Shown piece by piece: positions 1 to 7,081 of a DNA stretch of 64,000 nt. The stretch is from Cryomorphaceae bacterium (GTDB lineage Bacteria; Bacteroidota; Bacteroidia; Flavobacteriales; Flavobacteriaceae), in the NCBI GenBank assembly GCA_003331875.1, contig QOQA01000002.1, positions 1-64,000 on the forward strand, given 5' to 3'. The first letter of the stretch is position 1; each line of letters starts with the position of its first letter. The notes under the pieces are model-generated. The model was not told the origin of the DNA, searched no databases, and saw only the letters and a list, made by a program, of their open reading frames with translations. The translations under genes were made by a program, and so were the position numbers.

Positions 1-824
1 CTCCACTTTTTGACTCGGTTAGGCTCTCTGCAGACAATGCCTCTGTGGCTATTACTGCAAGTGAAACATTGTATACAACAACAGGCGGCTCAGGTGCTCT
101 TGTGGCAGCAGATTTTGCTTTTTCAATTTCCGGTGGTACGGCTACGCTCTCTTCTACCACACCAGCCAGCATTTCTACTAGTGGTCTTGTCACTACCCTT
201 GGAATTGGACTTTCCGGAACGCCCGATGGAGATGAGATATTGAGGGTGAATCCAGCTAGTGCTACCTCTATTTATGATAGTGGAGATACAGCGCTTTCGG
301 CCACAAGTATTATGGCCACAACTGGACCAGGATTAAACCTGTTCCCCAATACCTTAGCTGCCGCTTCCTTAACAAGTAGTGGGGCAACTACTGCAGGCTC
401 ACTAACGGTGGATTCTGTAGTGATTGATGGAACCACCATTGGTCATAGTTCAGACAGTGATTTGATGACCCTTGCAAGTGGATCTCTAACAGTAGCGGGT
501 GATGTTACCATCTCCTCAGATGCTAGACTTAAGTCTAATATTGTAGCCCTTGGTCCTACACTCATTAGTCTTTTGCAATTAGAGGCAAAAAGCTATACCA
601 TGAAAAATGATATAGAGCAAAAACAAAAGATTGGGCTCCTCGCACAAGAAGTGCAAAAAGTATTTCCAGAGCTTGTCAGTGAAGATGAAAATGGAATGCT
701 CGCTGTGAATTATCAAGCCCTTGTGCCCGTGCTTATCAATGCGCTTAAAGAACAGGAAAACAACTACAATGAATTAGAAAAATCCTTAGAGATATTAGAA
801 AAAGAAATTTTAAAAAATAAATAA
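1..824 (+). CDS. S74-domain (endosialidase-chaperone type) surface or fibre protein, 5' end outside window
   Basis: The reading frame is already open at base 3, so the N terminus lies to the left; the internal GTG at 45 is not a credible start. Seen in order: a Ser/Thr/Gly-rich Ig-like beta segment (about 10-330), a short repeat with IGHSSD and ASGSLTVAG (about 399-509), then a C-terminal Peptidase_S74 domain with the SDxRLK motif at 516-533, a GLLAQEV segment and NYQALVPVLINAL, ending in a Glu/Lys-rich helix. In the S74 family this domain trimerises a fibre and cuts itself off at the Ser of SD, with the Lys as partner. No T9SS C-terminal domain is visible. Base composition is clearly more GC-rich than the rest of the window. 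A paralogue starts 2 bases after the stop. Substrate or binding target is unknown. Confidence 0.85.
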   Translation, partial: PLFDSVRLSADNASVAITASETLYTTTGGSGALVAADFAFSISGGTATLSSTTPASISTSGLVTTLGIGLSGTPDGDEILRVNPASATSIYDSGDTALSATSIMATTGPGLNLFPNTLAAASLTSSGATTAGSLTVDSVVIDGTTIGHSSDSDLMTLASGSLTVAGDVTISSDARLKSNIVALGPTLISLLQLEAKSYTMKNDIEQKQKIGLLAQEVQKVFPELVSEDENGMLAVNYQALVPVLINALKEQENNYNELEKSLEILEKEILKNK

Positions 825-826
825 AT

Positions 827-1339
827 ATGAAAAAAATATTAGTAATCTTCCTATTCCCAGTTTTTGGTTTTGCACAAGACTATAGTTTTAACTCGGCTGA
901 TATTTCTGGTGCTTTAACTGCTGCATCACTAGCGGTTGACAATGTAGCTGTAGATAATGCAACAATTGGGCATAGTTCAGATACAGACCTGTTAACTGTT
1001 GCCAGTGGTTCACTAACTGTAGCAGGGGAAATTTTAACTTCTTCAGATAAAAAACTGAAGATTAACATATCAAATCTAGACCATACTCTTGCAAAATTAG
1101 TTTTATTAAATCCAAAAAAGTATACGATGAATAATGACCCGGAGCAAAAAGAAAAAATAGGTTTGCTTGCTCAGGAAGTTGAAAAGGTATTTCCTGAAAT
1201 TGTTAATACAAGTGATAAGTACCTGTCTGTCAATTATCAGGCTTTAATTCCTATTTTAATAAATGCTGTGAATGAACAAACAAAAAGAAATGAAAACTTA
1301 AAACAAAGAATTGTAACTTTAAAATCCAAAATAAAATGA
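827..1339 (+). CDS. Small secreted S74-domain (tail-fibre type) protein
   Basis: A 170-residue protein. Residues 1-17 form a signal peptide (MKK, hydrophobic core, FGFAQ end). Residues about 34-69 carry the IGHSSDTDL / ASGSLTVAG repeat, nearly the same as the one in the gene before it. Residues about 72-155 are a Peptidase_S74 domain with SDKKLK (Ser73, Lys78), GLLAQEVEKVFPEI and NYQALIPILINAV, followed by a basic helix. It looks like the upstream protein reduced to signal, one repeat and chaperone. From the family I expect trimer formation and self-cleavage; that it happens here is inference. It starts 2 bases after the preceding stop, and its own stop overlaps the next start (ATGA), so the three genes are probably one transcript. 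Confidence 0.85.
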   Translation: MKKILVIFLFPVFGFAQDYSFNSADISGALTAASLAVDNVAVDNATIGHSSDTDLLTVASGSLTVAGEILTSSDKKLKINISNLDHTLAKLVLLNPKKYTMNNDPEQKEKIGLLAQEVEKVFPEIVNTSDKYLSVNYQALIPILINAVNEQTKRNENLKQRIVTLKSKIK

Positions 1340-2877
1340 AAAAATTCATGAAGACTAAATTTTTAATTTTTTTCTCACTCATATCAACATTTGGTTTCTC
1401 ACAAAACTTAACCATTAACAATGGAGCCACTTTAACTATTTCAAAGGATGGAAAATTAACAGTTTCTGGGTCCTTAACAAATAGTGGTGATTTATTTATT
1501 GAACAAGATGCAGACGAATCTGGAAGTTTAATTGCAAAATCTGCAAGTACGCCAACAATAACCTTAAAAAAGTATTTAGTAGGCAATCAGTGGACTCTTA
1601 TTGGGATACCTGTGACAGGTGAAATAGTTAATGATATTGATGATAATCTAGCTACAAATTCTGGAAAGAGTGCAATTGGATATTGGGACAATGACAAGGC
1701 TGGCGGAGCTGGATGGGTAACTTTCAATACAGGTTCAACAGACGCTAATGAGCTTGTTCCAACAAGAGGGTATGAAATTATGAGAAGCTCATCAGGAACA
1801 GTCTCTATCTCAGGAACAATGCTAAATACCGATCAAACACAAGGAATTACCACAGAGACTGGAACTAATGGGAATTGGAATCTAGTTGGAAACCCTTTTC
1901 CATCTTATTTAAACATGACTGATGATTCAAGTGATGCCACCAATAATTTTTTAACAGCCAATGCATCTGCTCTGGGTAATGGAGCATATGTTGCTGTTTA
2001 CGCTTGGGATGGATCTAATTATGACACATACAATCAAAGCGATGGCGACAGCCAAGATAAAATGGCACCAGGTGATGGTTTTTTTGTGTATGCCTCATCA
2101 GATACAAATGTTTCATTTACTGAAGCAATGCAAGAACATGACGGAGGGATCGGTTTTGTTGGCAGTGTTGCTCCACCTAGTGATCCACTAAATGGACCAA
2201 ACAACTCTGAAGTTTTAAACAGAGAGGTTTATTACAAACTTAAAATGGATGATCAATCTGAAAACAAACACGTACTCATTTCATTTACCGATCAATCCAC
2301 AAAAGGATTAGACCCAGGTTACGATGCTGGTGTTTTTAGAATCGGAAATTCACACATTTACACAAAACTCCTAAAAGATGACAATGGCATTGGTTTTTCA
2401 ATTCAATCATTGCCCTACTCTGAAATCAATAATGTAGTTGTTCCTTTGGCAATAGACTCCAAATCATCAAAAATATCGATCGATGTTGTACAGAATACTT
2501 TGCCCCTTGGTACACTTGTTTACATGGAGGATCGATCTCTAAAAACATTTATTGAAATCGATAATGATTATACAGTAAATACGAATTCTGAGCTCAATGG
2601 CTATGGTAGATTTTATTTGCATTTCACCAATGATATAATTCCTGAATTACCAACAGATGGAGATTTTAGAATTTTCAAAATCTCTGAGAATGAAGTTCGA
2701 TTAATGGGTGATAGTGATAAAAATTACAATGCCAACATTTACGACTTTTCTGGTAGACTCATCAAGACACTAAATTTTGAACACAAGATTGATGTAAACA
2801 ATCTTAAAAAAGGAATTCATGTTTTGAAATTGTCAAGTGAGGGAGTCATTACAACAAAGAAGTTTGTGGTAGAATAG
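1336..2877 (+). CDS. Secreted protein with T9SS type A C-terminal sorting domain
   Basis: A 513-residue protein. It has an N-terminal signal peptide ending near FGFSQ (ATG at 1336, possibly ATG at 1348). The body is beta-rich with many Asn, Gly, Ser and Asp residues, and early repeats of the type LTINNGATLTI resemble a left-handed beta-helix start. The last about 75 residues match a T9SS type A sorting domain: FRIFKISENEVRL, an ANIYDFSGRLIK segment, LKKGIHVLKL and a final TTKKFVVE. Such domains send proteins through the outer membrane by type IX secretion and are then cut off. The window also holds PorT and the T9SS plug protein. The start overlaps the stop of the S74 gene by 4 bases. No catalytic motif was recognised; an adhesin or matrix role is a guess. 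Confidence 0.85.
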   Translation: MKKFMKTKFLIFFSLISTFGFSQNLTINNGATLTISKDGKLTVSGSLTNSGDLFIEQDADESGSLIAKSASTPTITLKKYLVGNQWTLIGIPVTGEIVNDIDDNLATNSGKSAIGYWDNDKAGGAGWVTFNTGSTDANELVPTRGYEIMRSSSGTVSISGTMLNTDQTQGITTETGTNGNWNLVGNPFPSYLNMTDDSSDATNNFLTANASALGNGAYVAVYAWDGSNYDTYNQSDGDSQDKMAPGDGFFVYASSDTNVSFTEAMQEHDGGIGFVGSVAPPSDPLNGPNNSEVLNREVYYKLKMDDQSENKHVLISFTDQSTKGLDPGYDAGVFRIGNSHIYTKLLKDDNGIGFSIQSLPYSEINNVVVPLAIDSKSSKISIDVVQNTLPLGTLVYMEDRSLKTFIEIDNDYTVNTNSELNGYGRFYLHFTNDIIPELPTDGDFRIFKISENEVRLMGDSDKNYNANIYDFSGRLIKTLNFEHKIDVNNLKKGIHVLKLSSEGVITTKKFVVE

Positions 2878-2891
2878 TGGTTTTTATTTGA

Positions 2892-4430
2892 TTATTCAAT
2901 GCCCGGTTGCTTGATTTTATAACCAGCTTCCTTTTTAGCCAAATCGACCATATTTTTGACCTCTTTCAAAAGTTTTTTGGCATCATATACAATTCCATCT
3001 TTGATTGTATACTTTACTCCACCTACTCTTGTAACATTATTGTCATCATCAAGTTTGATAGCACCCGTACCATACAAAACTTTTAAATTTTCTAGTGGGT
3101 TTTCGTCAATCACTATGAGATCGGCAAATTTTCCAATCTCTACCGAGCCAGTTAAATCCTCTATTCCCAAAGTTTCTGCGCCGTTAAGGGTGGCAGATTG
3201 TATCACCTCTAACGGATGGAAACCTGCTTCTCTCAATAGTTCAAGTTCTCTCACATAAGCAAAGCCATAAAGCTGGTAAATAAATCCTGAATCAGATCCT
3301 GCTGTTACACGTCCACCACGGTTTTTGAATTCATTTAAAAAAATCATCCAGAGTCGGTAATTTTCTTTCCATGCAACTTCCTGCTCCGTTCCCCAATAAT
3401 GCCAGTAAGAACCATGTGAAATTCTACTTGGAGCATAGAATCCCCACAAGCTGGGCAGAGTGTAGTCGTCGTGCCATTCAGCCCGTCTCGCCCTATGTAA
3501 ATCTCTGCTTGCTTCATAAATATTTAACGTTGGAGAAATTGTAAAGTCCAGAGAAATTAATTCATCCATTACATTATTCCAATGATCAGAAAAAGGTTCC
3601 GCTGCTTGGGCCCACAATTTTCCAGCTTCCTCAAATCTATCCTGTTCATTTTGATAATTATAATTGGGTGGATAATTTTGAATAATTCGATTATTGAACA
3701 ATGCTTCAGGTAATCCATACCAATGTTCCATTGAAGTTAGTCCAGCCCTAGCAGAATTTAATACATTCCATTTTACAACATTCAGCTGTGCATGGTGAGC
3801 TGTTGACCTTAATCCGATTTTTTTATTTTCCTTAATCGCTGCATCCATTATCTCAGGTGGTGCACCAAAAAATTTTATCCCATCTGAACCCTCTTTTGCA
3901 TTATTTCGAACCCACTCTTTAGCCTCATCAACTGATTTTACTCTTGAGTTAAAAGTTGAAAAGGAAATTATTCTAGGAGCAATTATCTCATTTTTTAAAC
4001 TCTTGTTTTTTAATTCTAATTTTAGATTTTGAGAAAGTGAACCACCAGGCTCTCTAATCGTGGTTATTCCATGAGCCATCCACAAGTTAAAAACATATTC
4101 AGGATTGGCACCCTGAGATCTTCCTCCAATATGACCATGAGTATCTATAAATCCTGGTAAAATATAGCTGCCCTCACAATTTATTTCAACACCACCCTTT
4201 AATAATTTTGGTCTTCTATTTTCATTGATTGGAATTCCTGGATAACCAACATTTTGGATTTTTGTAATAATATTTTTTTCAATAACAATATCAACCGGTC
4301 CAAGTGGTGGTGCTCCTGTACTATTAATTAGTGTTGCACCCCTCAGTATTAACTGCTGATGTTGTTTTTCAAAAATTTGAGATAGGGAAACAACGGGGAT
4401 TAAAACTAAAATTAAAATTATTTTTCTCAT
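2892..4430 (-). CDS. Secreted metal-dependent amidohydrolase (imidazolonepropionase-like)
   Basis: A 512-residue TIM-barrel amidohydrolase. I chose the ATG at 4430, which gives a proper signal peptide (MRKIILILVLIPVVSLSQ). The upstream in-frame start at 4454 would translate the tRNA-Val remnant. Metal-binding motif THGHIGG puts His98 and His100 in strand 1; other recognisable parts are DGIKFFGAP (candidate metal-bridging Lys), TAHHAQ, SMEHW, TAGSDSG (Asp ligand) and a C-terminal GKFADLIVIDENPLENL segment typical of the family's beta-sandwich domain. The family hydrolyses cyclic amides or dipeptides; the substrate cannot be read from sequence. Export to the periplasm is likely. It converges on the T9SS protein gene with 14 bases between stops. 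Confidence 0.88.
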   Translation of the reverse strand: MRKIILILVLIPVVSLSQIFEKQHQQLILRGATLINSTGAPPLGPVDIVIEKNIITKIQNVGYPGIPINENRRPKLLKGGVEINCEGSYILPGFIDTHGHIGGRSQGANPEYVFNLWMAHGITTIREPGGSLSQNLKLELKNKSLKNEIIAPRIISFSTFNSRVKSVDEAKEWVRNNAKEGSDGIKFFGAPPEIMDAAIKENKKIGLRSTAHHAQLNVVKWNVLNSARAGLTSMEHWYGLPEALFNNRIIQNYPPNYNYQNEQDRFEEAGKLWAQAAEPFSDHWNNVMDELISLDFTISPTLNIYEASRDLHRARRAEWHDDYTLPSLWGFYAPSRISHGSYWHYWGTEQEVAWKENYRLWMIFLNEFKNRGGRVTAGSDSGFIYQLYGFAYVRELELLREAGFHPLEVIQSATLNGAETLGIEDLTGSVEIGKFADLIVIDENPLENLKVLYGTGAIKLDDDNNVTRVGGVKYTIKDGIVYDAKKLLKEVKNMVDLAKKEAGYKIKQPGIE

Positions 4431-4432
4431 AA

Positions 4433-4460
4433 TTTTTTGTGGGTGATACTGCACTCGAAC
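4433..4460 (-). repeat. Partial copy of the tRNA-Val 3' end (attachment-site-like direct repeat, left copy)
   Basis: These 28 bases match 6665-6692 at 26 positions, the first 19 without a mismatch. The matched part is the 3' end of the tRNA-Val gene (T loop, acceptor 3' strand, discriminator) plus the T-run just beyond it. The rest of the tRNA is not present here, so this is not a tRNA gene. Both copies have the same orientation, as integration into a tRNA 3' end would leave. No integrase gene lies between the copies, so mobility is inferred only from the repeat. Confidence 0.65.
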
Positions 4461-4498
4461 TCACCTTTTAAGCCATTCATTATCAATAGCTTAATTTT

Positions 4499-4514
4499 TT
4501 TGGGTGTTCCCAAA
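4499..4514. repeat. Short perfect hairpin (6-bp stem, 4-base loop)
   Basis: TTTGGG, loop TGTT, CCCAAA, with further T-G wobble pairs possible outside. It sits in the 238-base gap between the amidohydrolase and the phosphoesterase. It is not followed by a T-run on either strand, so it is not a standard terminator. The 11 bases at 4504-4514 recur as a reverse complement at 6616-6626, beyond the far end of the two-gene cassette. The rest of the gap is AT-rich with no recognisable promoter box. Confidence 0.5.
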
Positions 4515-4668
4515 GGGATCACTCTATGTTCCTAGTAGTATCACTCAAACTCATACAAAACTAATGAAAATTAATGTGGACAGATTCTGTCTAGATTAAT
4601 TTTTAAATTTTAACATTAACTTATTATTTAGAAAACATTTGATTCACATTATTATCATAAAATATGAT

Positions 4669-5505
4669 GTGTTTAAAAAAAGACAAATAGATTTAGTTGT
4701 TATCTCAGATATTCACCTAGGTACACGAGGGTGCAGAGCTGATGAATTAATTAATTATTTGAGAACTATCAAACCTAAAAAAATCATTCTAAATGGTGAT
4801 ATAATTGATATATGGCAGTTCAAAAAAAAGTACTTTCCAAAATCTCATTTGAAAGTAATAAGAATACTCTTAGATTTTTTATCTAATGGAACCAAGATTT
4901 ATTATTTACCAGGAAATCATGATGAAGTTCTTAGGAAATTTAATGGTTATGGAATGAAAAATTTTAAAATTAGTAATAAAGCAGTTTTAAAATTAAATGG
5001 TAAAAAAGCTTGGTTTTTTCATGGTGATGTATTTGATATAACAATGAAGTATTCTAAATGGGTCGCAAAATTAGGAGGAATAGGATATGATTTTTTGATT
5101 AGATTAAATTTTACTGTTAATCGTTTTAGGGAATGGAGGGGTAAAGGAAAAGTATCATTTTCTAAATACGTAAAATATAAGGTCAAGGAAGCTGTGAAGT
5201 ATGTCAATCAATTTGAAGAGATTGCTCTTGGTATAGCTCGTGAAAATAATTATGATTTTGTTGTCTGTGGACACATACATCAGCCAGTTATTAGGGATCA
5301 AATTATTAAGGGGAAAAAAATAACATATTTGAACTCTGGAGATTGGATAGAAAATTTAACTTCACTGGAATACAACAATGATAGTTGGAGTTTGTTCGAA
5401 TATGATCCTAATAATTTCAAAAATCTAAAAAAAGAAAGAAAATCAACAATTGATAAATCAACAAACGAACTTTTTGAATCAATGCTTAAAAATTTTAAAT
5501 CATGA
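4669..5505 (+). CDS. UDP-2,3-diacylglucosamine diphosphatase-like metallophosphoesterase
   Basis: A 278-residue calcineurin-like phosphoesterase of the LpxH/LpxG kind. All metal-ligand motifs are visible: SDIHLGTRG near the N terminus, LNGDIIDIWQF, PGNHDE, FFHGDVFD and CGHIHQP. The family cleaves UDP-diacylglucosamine in lipid A synthesis, but relatives act on other phosphoesters. I chose the GTG at 4669 because it starts the protein about 11 residues before SDIHLG, as in relatives; an upstream TTG at 4639 adds ten mostly hydrophobic residues. The stop overlaps the glycosyltransferase start (ATGA), so the two are probably co-translated and may work on one glycolipid. The pair lies between the two tRNA-Val repeat copies. 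Confidence 0.85.
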   Translation: MFKKRQIDLVVISDIHLGTRGCRADELINYLRTIKPKKIILNGDIIDIWQFKKKYFPKSHLKVIRILLDFLSNGTKIYYLPGNHDEVLRKFNGYGMKNFKISNKAVLKLNGKKAWFFHGDVFDITMKYSKWVAKLGGIGYDFLIRLNFTVNRFREWRGKGKVSFSKYVKYKVKEAVKYVNQFEEIALGIARENNYDFVVCGHIHQPVIRDQIIKGKKITYLNSGDWIENLTSLEYNNDSWSLFEYDPNNFKNLKKERKSTIDKSTNELFESMLKNFKS

Positions 5506-6560
5506 AAATTTTATACGCAGTTCAATCAACTGGAAACGGACATATAATTAGAGCAAATGAATTAATTAAAATTTTTAAAAATCGAGCTGAGGTTGATGTG
5601 TTGATTAGTGGAACTCAATCTTCATTAAAATTAAAACATGATATAAAATTTCAATATAAAGGTTTGAGTTTTGTATTTGGAAAGAGAGGAGGAATTGATT
5701 TTTTCAAGACATTGAAATTATTCAATCCAATCACATTTATTAAAGAGATTTATAATTGTCCAGTTAACAAATACGATTTAATAATTAATGATTTTGAACC
5801 TATATCTGCTTGGGCATGTTTATTTAAAAGAAAAAAAAATTGTATTGCATTGAGTCATCAATTCTCTTTATTATCTCATAAAGTACCAAAAGGATCAAAA
5901 GTGAATCTGATTCAGTCATTTATTTTAAAATATTATTCTCCTGTTAAGAAAGGTTATGGATTTCATTTTAAAAAATATGATAAAAATATTTTTTTCCCAA
6001 TTATTAAATCCAACCTTAGAAATAAAGAAATTAAAAATGGTTCTCATATAACTACATATTTACCATCATATTCAGATGAGTATCTTTATGCTATATTTTC
6101 AAAAATATACAAGCAAAATTGGCATGTTTTTTCCCAACATGCAAAGCAGAAGTATAGGAGAGGAAATATTTCATTTTTTCCCACAGGATATGAGGAGTTT
6201 GAAGAAAGTTTATTATCGTGTTCAGGAGTAATATGTAATTCTGGTTTTGAAACTCCATCTGAAGCACTATTTCTTGGAAAAAAATTACTGGTTATTCCAA
6301 TGAAATATCAATTTGAACAATATATGAACGCAGTTGCCCTAGACAAAATGGGAGTTAAAGTTCTAAAAACACTTAATAAAAACTCAATTAGTAAGATTAG
6401 AAAATGGATTAAAAAAGTTAATCTAATTAGGATGACTTATCCTGATGAAAATAAGAAAATCATTGATAGAATTTTAATTGATTATATAAGAGAAAAATCA
6501 GATAAAAAAATATCTAAAAATTTAAAATACTTTACAAACCAAAGGGATACAATACTCTGA
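5502..6560 (+). CDS. Glycosyltransferase, GT-B fold, MurG/MJ1255-like
   Basis: A 352-residue protein. The N terminus (MKILYAVQSTGNGHIIRA) is the glycine-rich loop of GT-B enzymes that bind a lipid or sugar acceptor. The C-terminal half has GVICNSGFETPSEALFLGKKLLVIP followed by QFEQYMNA, matching the nucleotide-sugar site of MurG-like transferases. It probably adds a hexose to a lipid or glycan at the inner membrane. It overlaps the phosphoesterase by 4 bases and is followed by 111 bases of non-coding sequence before tRNA-Val. Very AT-rich and Lys-rich. Donor and acceptor are unknown. Confidence 0.82.
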   Translation: MKILYAVQSTGNGHIIRANELIKIFKNRAEVDVLISGTQSSLKLKHDIKFQYKGLSFVFGKRGGIDFFKTLKLFNPITFIKEIYNCPVNKYDLIINDFEPISAWACLFKRKKNCIALSHQFSLLSHKVPKGSKVNLIQSFILKYYSPVKKGYGFHFKKYDKNIFFPIIKSNLRNKEIKNGSHITTYLPSYSDEYLYAIFSKIYKQNWHVFSQHAKQKYRRGNISFFPTGYEEFEESLLSCSGVICNSGFETPSEALFLGKKLLVIPMKYQFEQYMNAVALDKMGVKVLKTLNKNSISKIRKWIKKVNLIRMTYPDENKKIIDRILIDYIREKSDKKISKNLKYFTNQRDTIL

Positions 6561-6615
6561 GAAAATGTTAGGTTTCTAATTACAAAAATTAAATTTTCAC
6601 TAGTTCGAGTCAAAA

Positions 6616-6626
6616 TTTGGGAACAC
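6616..6626. repeat. Inverted copy of the 4504-4514 sequence
   Basis: These 11 bases (TTTGGGAACAC) are the exact reverse complement of 4504-4514. The nearby 6602-6610 (AGTTCGAGT) is the reverse complement of 4453-4461, inside the tRNA-Val remnant. The order of the two elements is not mirror-symmetric, so they are not clean terminal inverted repeats. The 111-base gap otherwise shows only AT-rich sequence. Confidence 0.4.
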
Positions 6627-6671
6627 TTTCTAATTTTGTAAAGCGTTGATTATCAGTACATATTTTTTTTG

Positions 6672-6746
6672 TGGGTGATACTGGATTCGAACCAGTGACC
6701 CCTACCCTGTCAAGGTAATGCTCTGAACCAACTGAGCTAATCACCC
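6672..6746 (-). tRNA. tRNA-Val (GAC)
   Basis: On the minus strand: 7-bp acceptor stem GGGTGAT/ATCACCC, D arm GCTCAGTTGGTTCAGAGC, anticodon loop TTGACAG giving anticodon GAC, a normal T arm with TTCGAAT and discriminator A. The CCA end is not encoded (ACA follows the acceptor). 75 bases. Its 3' end is repeated at 4433-4460, which suggests use as an integration site. Confidence 0.95.
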
Positions 6747-6817
6747 TTAAATCTGTTGCACTTGAAATGCCAATATCCTAAAAAATAGTGATGTATACCT
6801 TTTAGGTTATTAAACTT

Positions 6818-7042
6818 TTACTTCCCGTTTTGAATTGGATCAGTTTCGGGCATCAATTTATTTAAAATAGTGTAAACAGGACAAAATTTAGTAATTGGGC
6901 TAACAACTTGTAATGCACCCACTGCAATAACTATCCATAAAAAACTGAGATTAGATGTTAAATAAGATAACCCAACACCAGAAAGATAAAGCAAACCGCA
7001 TATAGCATCGTGAGCTCTTATTTTTGAAATATTTTTCTTCAT
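6818..7042 (-). CDS. DUF2892 (YgaP-like) small inner-membrane protein
   Basis: 74 residues with two hydrophobic segments (about 14-30 and 32-48) and the family's KFCPVYTILN ending, as in DUF2892 proteins, often found alone or fused to rhodanese domains. Function is not established; some relatives are linked with sulfur handling. A good -7 element (TATATTTG at 7068-7075) precedes it, so it probably has its own transcript. No rhodanese partner is next to it. Confidence 0.8.
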   Translation of the reverse strand: MKKNISKIRAHDAICGLLYLSGVGLSYLTSNLSFLWIVIAVGALQVVSPITKFCPVYTILNKLMPETDPIQNGK

Positions 7043-7067
7043 ATTTAATGGTTTAATTTATTAATAT

Positions 7068-7075
7068 CAAATATA
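7068..7075 (-). promoter_or_regulatory. Bacteroidota -7 element for the DUF2892 gene
   Basis: Minus-strand TATATTTG fits TAnnTTTG and lies 25 bases before the ATG at 7042. No clear TTG box was found at the usual upstream distance. Confidence 0.5.
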
Positions 7076-7081
7076 ATCAAT

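Noticed and set aside
4499-4514. Hairpin as an intrinsic terminator
   Set aside because: No T-run follows it on either strand, and no gene ends next to it.
4433-4520. Possible second tRNA-Val gene
   Set aside because: Only the 3' 28 bases match; the anticodon arm, D arm and 5' acceptor strand are absent.
4453-6626. Terminal inverted repeats of an insertion sequence around the two-gene cassette
   Set aside because: The matching pairs are in the wrong order for mirror symmetry and there is no transposase gene.
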